Below, piece by piece: positions 60,251 to 64,000 of a stretch of 64,000 nucleotides of DNA (the first letter of the stretch is position 1; each line of letters begins with the position of its first letter). The stretch lies in NCBI GenBank assembly GCA_036245525.1, contig BTPG01000005.1:131500290-131564289 (forward strand), read 5' to 3'. The translations under genes and the position numbers were made by a program. This stretch comes from Semisulcospira habei. Lineage: Eukaryota > Mollusca > Gastropoda > Semisulcospiridae. Below the pieces are notes generated by a model. It was given only the letters and a program-made list of their open reading frames with translations, ran no database searches and was not told the origin of the DNA.

Positions 60251-61998
60251 TGTCACGTAACGGATGTGACATGTTATTTATTTTTTCGCCAAGTCGTTTT
60301 TTTTGTTAATAAATGTAGGTCGCCAACTTCTGTAAATAGCCTTAGGTTAGGGAAGTTAATAAATGTAGTGTGAGCGTAAGCGTAAAGCCCGTGCAGCAAG
60401 CTTAACGGTGAGCGAGTACAGCGGTTGCACGCTTTCGCCGGGTAGCGTTAACCGAGGAGTGTTCAGAGTAAAGTTAAACTGCGAGGTAGCAGAGGGATAT
60501 TACAGTCAGTCAGTGGAGTTAGCTAGCACAGTGAGAGTCTGGGTCAGGGTGCGGCCTCGTTTGGAGCCCTTGACAAGCTGTGTGAGGGTTTTGTTACCCT
60601 CCCTGCAAGACCACGGCCAGTGTTCCTGGGTGTGGGTGTCCGAGAGACTAGTGACCACGGCTGCTACTCAACAGAAGACCCCTCCAGTTCATGTTCATCT
60701 TGTTTGTCTCGTCCTGCCGGAGGACTCACCAGTGACAGGTAATTATTCATGCCATTTTTCTCAGTTAGCTGCTGTGCTCTCGGGTGGGTGAATGTGTACA
60801 TAGGTTCGGAATTGTATGTTCGTCTAGTTTTTTTAGTGATGTTTTAATCGAGTCTTTAACCATGTTTTTTAGGTTGGGTTGTAATGTGGTGGGTGTCGGA
60901 TTTAGTAGTTTATGTTCGGCTGTTGCCGAGTGAGTATATTTAAAGGGCCATGTTGTCAAAATGAATTAAAGTGGGTATCCTTTCAAATATATTTGTATTA
61001 AGTCCTAGATGTAATGTAATAAGATTGTCACGTGGGGTGGTTGCTGGTGATTATTTTATATCTTTGTATGTACATGTGGATATTTTGATGATGTTGGTTT
61101 TAGCAGTGGCAATGTTATTATACAACAGTGGTTGTGCTAGCTTAATGTTAGTGTAATGGAATAGTGCAGGCCTGGTAAATGTGGAATGTACATAGGAATC
61201 TTTTTTATCCACGATTGTATATTTAATATGGCCAAGGCGGGTATTAGGGTGAGATGAGACACAATTCACGTGGTTTGTGATGAGATGCGTGTTAAGCCAG
61301 AATTAACTGTGTTGGCACTTTGACTGACAATGCGCCCTTTTCCAGTGCACTTCGAAGATTTCGTCGTTCTTCGATCTCTTCATCTTCCATGACCAACGGT
61401 GACGCATCATCGGGAGCCGGAACGCCTTCGCTAGCCAGTCCTGTTGGACAAGTACTTTGACGTTGGGCTACAGCAGGCTGATTCTACATTCTGCGCGTCG
61501 GTCACAGGCGTGCGTGGGCAAGCGCGGTTACGGTGCTCTGCGGTGTAGGGGTAGTACTCTTATGTTACAAGCCACCCTGTCTAGTGTGGGACAGAGGACA
61601 CTGTACAGAGACAAAGTACCCACCTTGTATAGCCATTGCCGATTTTTGCCTGTTAGTCATTTTCGCCTGTTAGTCATTTTCGCCTGTTAGTCAATTTCGT
61701 CTGTTAGTCATTTTCGCCTGTTAGTCATTTTCACCTGTTAGTCATTTTCACCTGTTAGTCATTGTTATCTGTTAATCTTTTTCATGTGTTAATACGTTAT
61801 ATGAGTGCATGTGTGGGTATGTGTGAGGGTATGGGGCGTTAGCGGGTTGGGGTGGGGGTTAGAGTAAGAGTAGGTAATAAAAGATTTGTTTGTTGTTTAT
61901 CACTGGCGTTGTGTGATTTATTTAGAGTGGGTGGGCTTCTCGAGCATTAGCGCTTACATTGTCCACGGCGCCCTGACTCTGTCAGGCATGTCGTGACA
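60251..61998. mobile_element. 1,748-bp solo LTR in the ATPase gene
   Basis: Starts TGTCACG, ends CGTGACA, with a 5-bp duplication gttgt at 60246-60250 and 61999-62003. TG...CA ends and a 5-bp duplication are typical of Gypsy/BEL-type LTRs. No integrase, reverse transcriptase or second LTR is inside, so it is solo. Inside (plus strand): GC-rich leader 60365-60737, a donor-like acag|gtaatt at 60739, an acceptor-like ttttccag at 61345, a 17-bp tandem repeat (61649-61781) and aataaaag near 61876. Unusually long for an LTR. A non-autonomous DNA element with 7-bp terminal repeats is the alternative. Confidence 0.7.
61649..61781. repeat. 17-bp tandem repeat inside the LTR, ~8 units
   Basis: Unit cctgttagtcattttcg with small changes toward the 3' side (tcaccTgtt, tatctgtt). 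Confidence 0.9.
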
Positions 61999-62186
61999 GT
62001 TGTGATAAGCTTTGTTGTGTTTGATAGTAGGACAAAATATCACTATGTTTTCAAAATGATGGATGTATCTTGTTTGTAAGAGATTAAGTACAAATTCTGT
62101 TTTACCACAGCCCGTGGCACCACAAAATAAGCCACAGTGTGGGTCAAGTGTGATTAAGTTCATTTTAATACAGAATATAATTAATT

Positions 62187-63477
62187 TTAATGCAAGTGTC
62201 CACTTAGTCTGCTTTCTGCAATATTGAGTTGTGCATCATAAATCAGGTACAAATATATGTTTATTGCTTCTGCTTTTTCAACCTCTTTTTGTATCTGAAT
62301 TGTAATCCCGTCACTGCTGTTTTCAACAGTACAACCTGACCCATGTAGGTAGTCGTCATCTGTACTATGCAGGTCTAACCAAAGTGCATAGTAATTACTT
62401 GTTTGTCAGGTATTGTCCAATCCTAACGTCATACAGATGTAAATCTTTACACGCAGTGTTTGCTGGTTTATCTCTAATCCTTCCACCTGCAAAATACTTT
62501 GTGATTTCGTCATAGTGTTGATATGGTTGCATTCCAGATGCGTACACTTGAATTGGACGGCCTTCGATTGTACAAGATAAATGTGTAATCTTTGGATTAT
62601 AGAATTTTTCTCAATCTCTTTTGTATGGACTCGCCGGTTCAACAAACAACATAAGTATGCCTTTCAGTGACCTGGCAGGTGTGTTCAAGTTTATGTTCCA
62701 CATCGGGTTACTTTTGTCTTTATGCATTAAACTATGTCTAATCACCCTGTCATAATAAATTGGAAGTCTTGACTGGTACTGATTTTGAATGAGTCTGGCT
62801 AATTCAGTGTGTGTGACAATTTCATATTCCAAGGAAATGTTAGAAATCTTATATGTCGCATTGAGATCAGATGATTTTATAATTTTGGATTAGTCATTGA
62901 AAGTTAGTTAAAAACTCAGACGGTCATTCAGTGCTCCTTGGTAATAAGGCAAATGCGCTGTTAGGATTTCAAACTCAAGTGGAATATAAAATCTGGTTCC
63001 ATATGTTTCTGCCATTATAACATCTTTGGCAGTAGTAGTTACTTTGTCTCCGGCATCGATTCGAAGTTTAGTAATGTTATCTGACTGTATGCCTTGATAA
63101 ATACGGTCTTCCCGTTCTTCTCTTGTGAGCCAAAGATCTTTGTAACAGTAGAATACATCTGCATCCTCAAGACTAAACACTTCCTGACCTTCAAGTTTAA
63201 CTTTTATAATTCTAATAATTGCTCTGCCTAGACTGTTAACTAGTGTTCTGTTTACATCTGCATCTGATGAAAGTTCAATATTAAATGCTAGGCATGCAGT
63301 GCCAGGAACAATAACGTCACTGTGACCTAGGTTTGGAAACTTGACTGTAAGTGTTTGGTTCTGGTCTATAGTACTAGGATTATTTGTTATGACAATTGAT
63401 TGCCTTATGCCCTTAACACCAAGGGGCTCACATAGTTTTCTATATGGGTCTAACTTTGATCCGTAAGACTGTGTCAT
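62187..63477 (-). pseudogene. Major-capsid-like protein of the Polinton-like element
   Basis: Start MTQSYGSKLDPYRK at 63477. Conserved stretches in order: STIDQNQTLTVKFPNLG, DVIVPGT, EDADVFYCYKDLW, FYIPLEFEILTAHLPYYQ, then a frameshift near 62905. They continue with LIQNQYQSRLPIYYDRVI and NPMWNINLNTPARSLKGIL, a second frameshift near 62615, and a C-terminal part to TAA 62187. About 430 codons. I match it by these phrases to the capsid proteins of Polinton/adintovirus-type elements (double jelly-roll fold inferred). Lies 23 bp upstream of the ATPase start, the usual morphogenetic gene neighbourhood. Confidence 0.8.
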
Positions 63478-63516
63478 TTTATTATGCAAAAATCAAAAAT
63501 ATTATTATTAAAAACA

Positions 63517-64000
63517 ATGGCAGCGGGAGGATTTAATCATGAAGATTTTGAAAGGGATGACATGAATGTCTCTGATACCAGTATCACAGATAATTATGAC
63601 TGATATGACTGGAATAGGAAATACTTTTAGTTTGCAACAGGAACTTTTACAAAGCAAAGTGAACTCATTTTATGACAGTGTTGGTGCGCGCCCAGATGTA
63701 ATAGATCCTAATCAGTTTGAATATGATAAAGGACACTTATTTGTAAATACAGAGAAAAAGTGTATCTAACCTATAAAAATAACCCTTCTAGGTTTAGAGC
63801 TTTAAGTACAATTAAAGGTGAAGTCAGTGGTGAGGCAGCACTGCAGCGTTACCTTGGTGTTGGTGTTGGTAGTAAAAGGTTGATGCCACAAGTTGTTAGC
63901 ACTCTTCACGACATGCAAACAAGGTTACCAACAGGACAAGAAATTGAAATGGCAGCAGTAACAAGACTGCCAGAAATAGCAAACACGGTAATACAACAAA
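63517..64000 (+). pseudogene. Polinton-associated protein, partial, two frameshifts
   Basis: ATG at 63517, divergent from the capsid gene with a 39-bp AT-rich gap that probably holds both promoters. The first 28 codons end at TGA 63601-63603. An overlapping frame (63566-63769) carries FSLQQELLQSKVNSFYDSV and PNQFEYDKGHLFV. A second slip in the A-run at 63752-63757 is needed to continue into the open sequence (FRALSTIKGEVSGE, RYLGVGVG) that runs off the window. Possibly a virion protein by position; no function known. Confidence 0.6.

Larger units (their letters stand above)
59814..62163 (-). pseudogene. Packaging ATPase (FtsK/HerA type), split by an LTR
   Basis: The N-terminal part, 62163-62004, has LFCGATGCGKTEF (Walker A) and FCPTIKHNKAY. 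The rest resumes at 60250 beyond the inserted LTR and its 5-bp duplication. It contains LFIVDDCSAEKD (Walker B), FTGRHANVSVWILTQKYN (sensor/arginine region) and a C-terminal DRDSFDDCLREND segment, ending TAA at 59816-59814. A further TGA lies at 60185-60183. In related viruses this ATPase pumps DNA into capsids. Total length without the insert is ~200 codons, normal for the family. Confidence 0.88.
52503..64000. mobile_element. Decayed Polinton/adintovirus-like element, right end outside the window
   Basis: Gene set diagnostic of Polinton-like elements: rve integrase, family B DNA polymerase of the protein-primed/organellar-viral type, FtsK/HerA-like packaging ATPase and a double-jelly-roll-type capsid protein, plus small accessory genes. 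Integrase and polymerase converge and overlap by 14 bp; capsid gene and the last gene diverge with 40 bp between. Three younger insertions (two SINEs, one LTR) and many stops and frameshifts show it is dead. Terminal inverted repeats and the 6-bp duplication expected of Polintons could not be identified. Confidence 0.85.

Noticed and set aside
60408..60791. 127-codon open frame inside the solo LTR
   Set aside because: It starts at GTG, has no recognisable domain and crosses the putative splice donor; it lies in an LTR leader.

Overview
The window looks like animal nuclear DNA. There is very little unique coding sequence, long (GA)n, (CA)n and (CTAT)-type microsatellites, poly-G/poly-C tracts, many LINE fragments, short foldback elements and intron-containing genes. 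Two AIG1/GIMAP-type GTPase genes, CR1/L2-like LINE tails, dispersed TGACCTT-rich repeats and a Polinton-like element together fit a lophotrochozoan, most likely a marine mollusc. That placement is inference; no host marker gene settles it. No tRNA, rRNA or CRISPR array was recognised.

Layout. 1-17 kb: LINE territory. A 5'-truncated LINE fragment runs off the left edge, an apparently intact 960-codon EN-RT LINE lies at 1859-4741, and further LINE remnants lie at 9.5-10.4, 10.9-12.5 and 14.2-15.8 kb. These are joined by long (GA)n and (CA)n tracts and by a composite repeat that carries such tracts at fixed places. 17-40 kb: a minus-strand GIMAP-like gene (18.3-21.6 kb) and a divergent plus-strand GIMAP-like gene (36.6-39.4 kb). 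In and around them lie at least six families of near-perfect hairpin elements, most ending in TTAA. Between them are a TGACCTT-rich repeat region, a poly-G/poly-C foldback, two ~450-bp inverted arms and a 51-bp minisatellite. 39-49 kb: a mariner relic, a pair of ~600-bp inverted arms enclosing an RNase-H-type LINE relic, L2-like LINE ends, and two tandem copies of the microsatellite-bearing composite repeat. 49-52 kb: an unexplained exon-like segment and a 209-bp TA-flanked MITE.

52.5-64 kb: a decayed Polinton/adintovirus-like element that continues past the right edge. Plus-strand genes (three small proteins, a coiled-coil/membrane protein and an rve-type integrase) converge on a minus-strand block: protein-primed-type DNA polymerase B, a small protein, the packaging ATPase and a capsid-like protein. 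A further plus-strand gene starts 40 bp beyond the capsid gene and runs off the window. Most genes carry nonsense codons or frameshifts. The polymerase is interrupted by two copies of one ~390-bp SINE-like repeat with 14-15-bp target duplications. The ATPase is split by a 1,748-bp TG...CA element with a 5-bp duplication, best read as a solo LTR. The order of events is readable: the viral-type element arrived, then SINEs and the LTR landed in it, and point decay accumulated.
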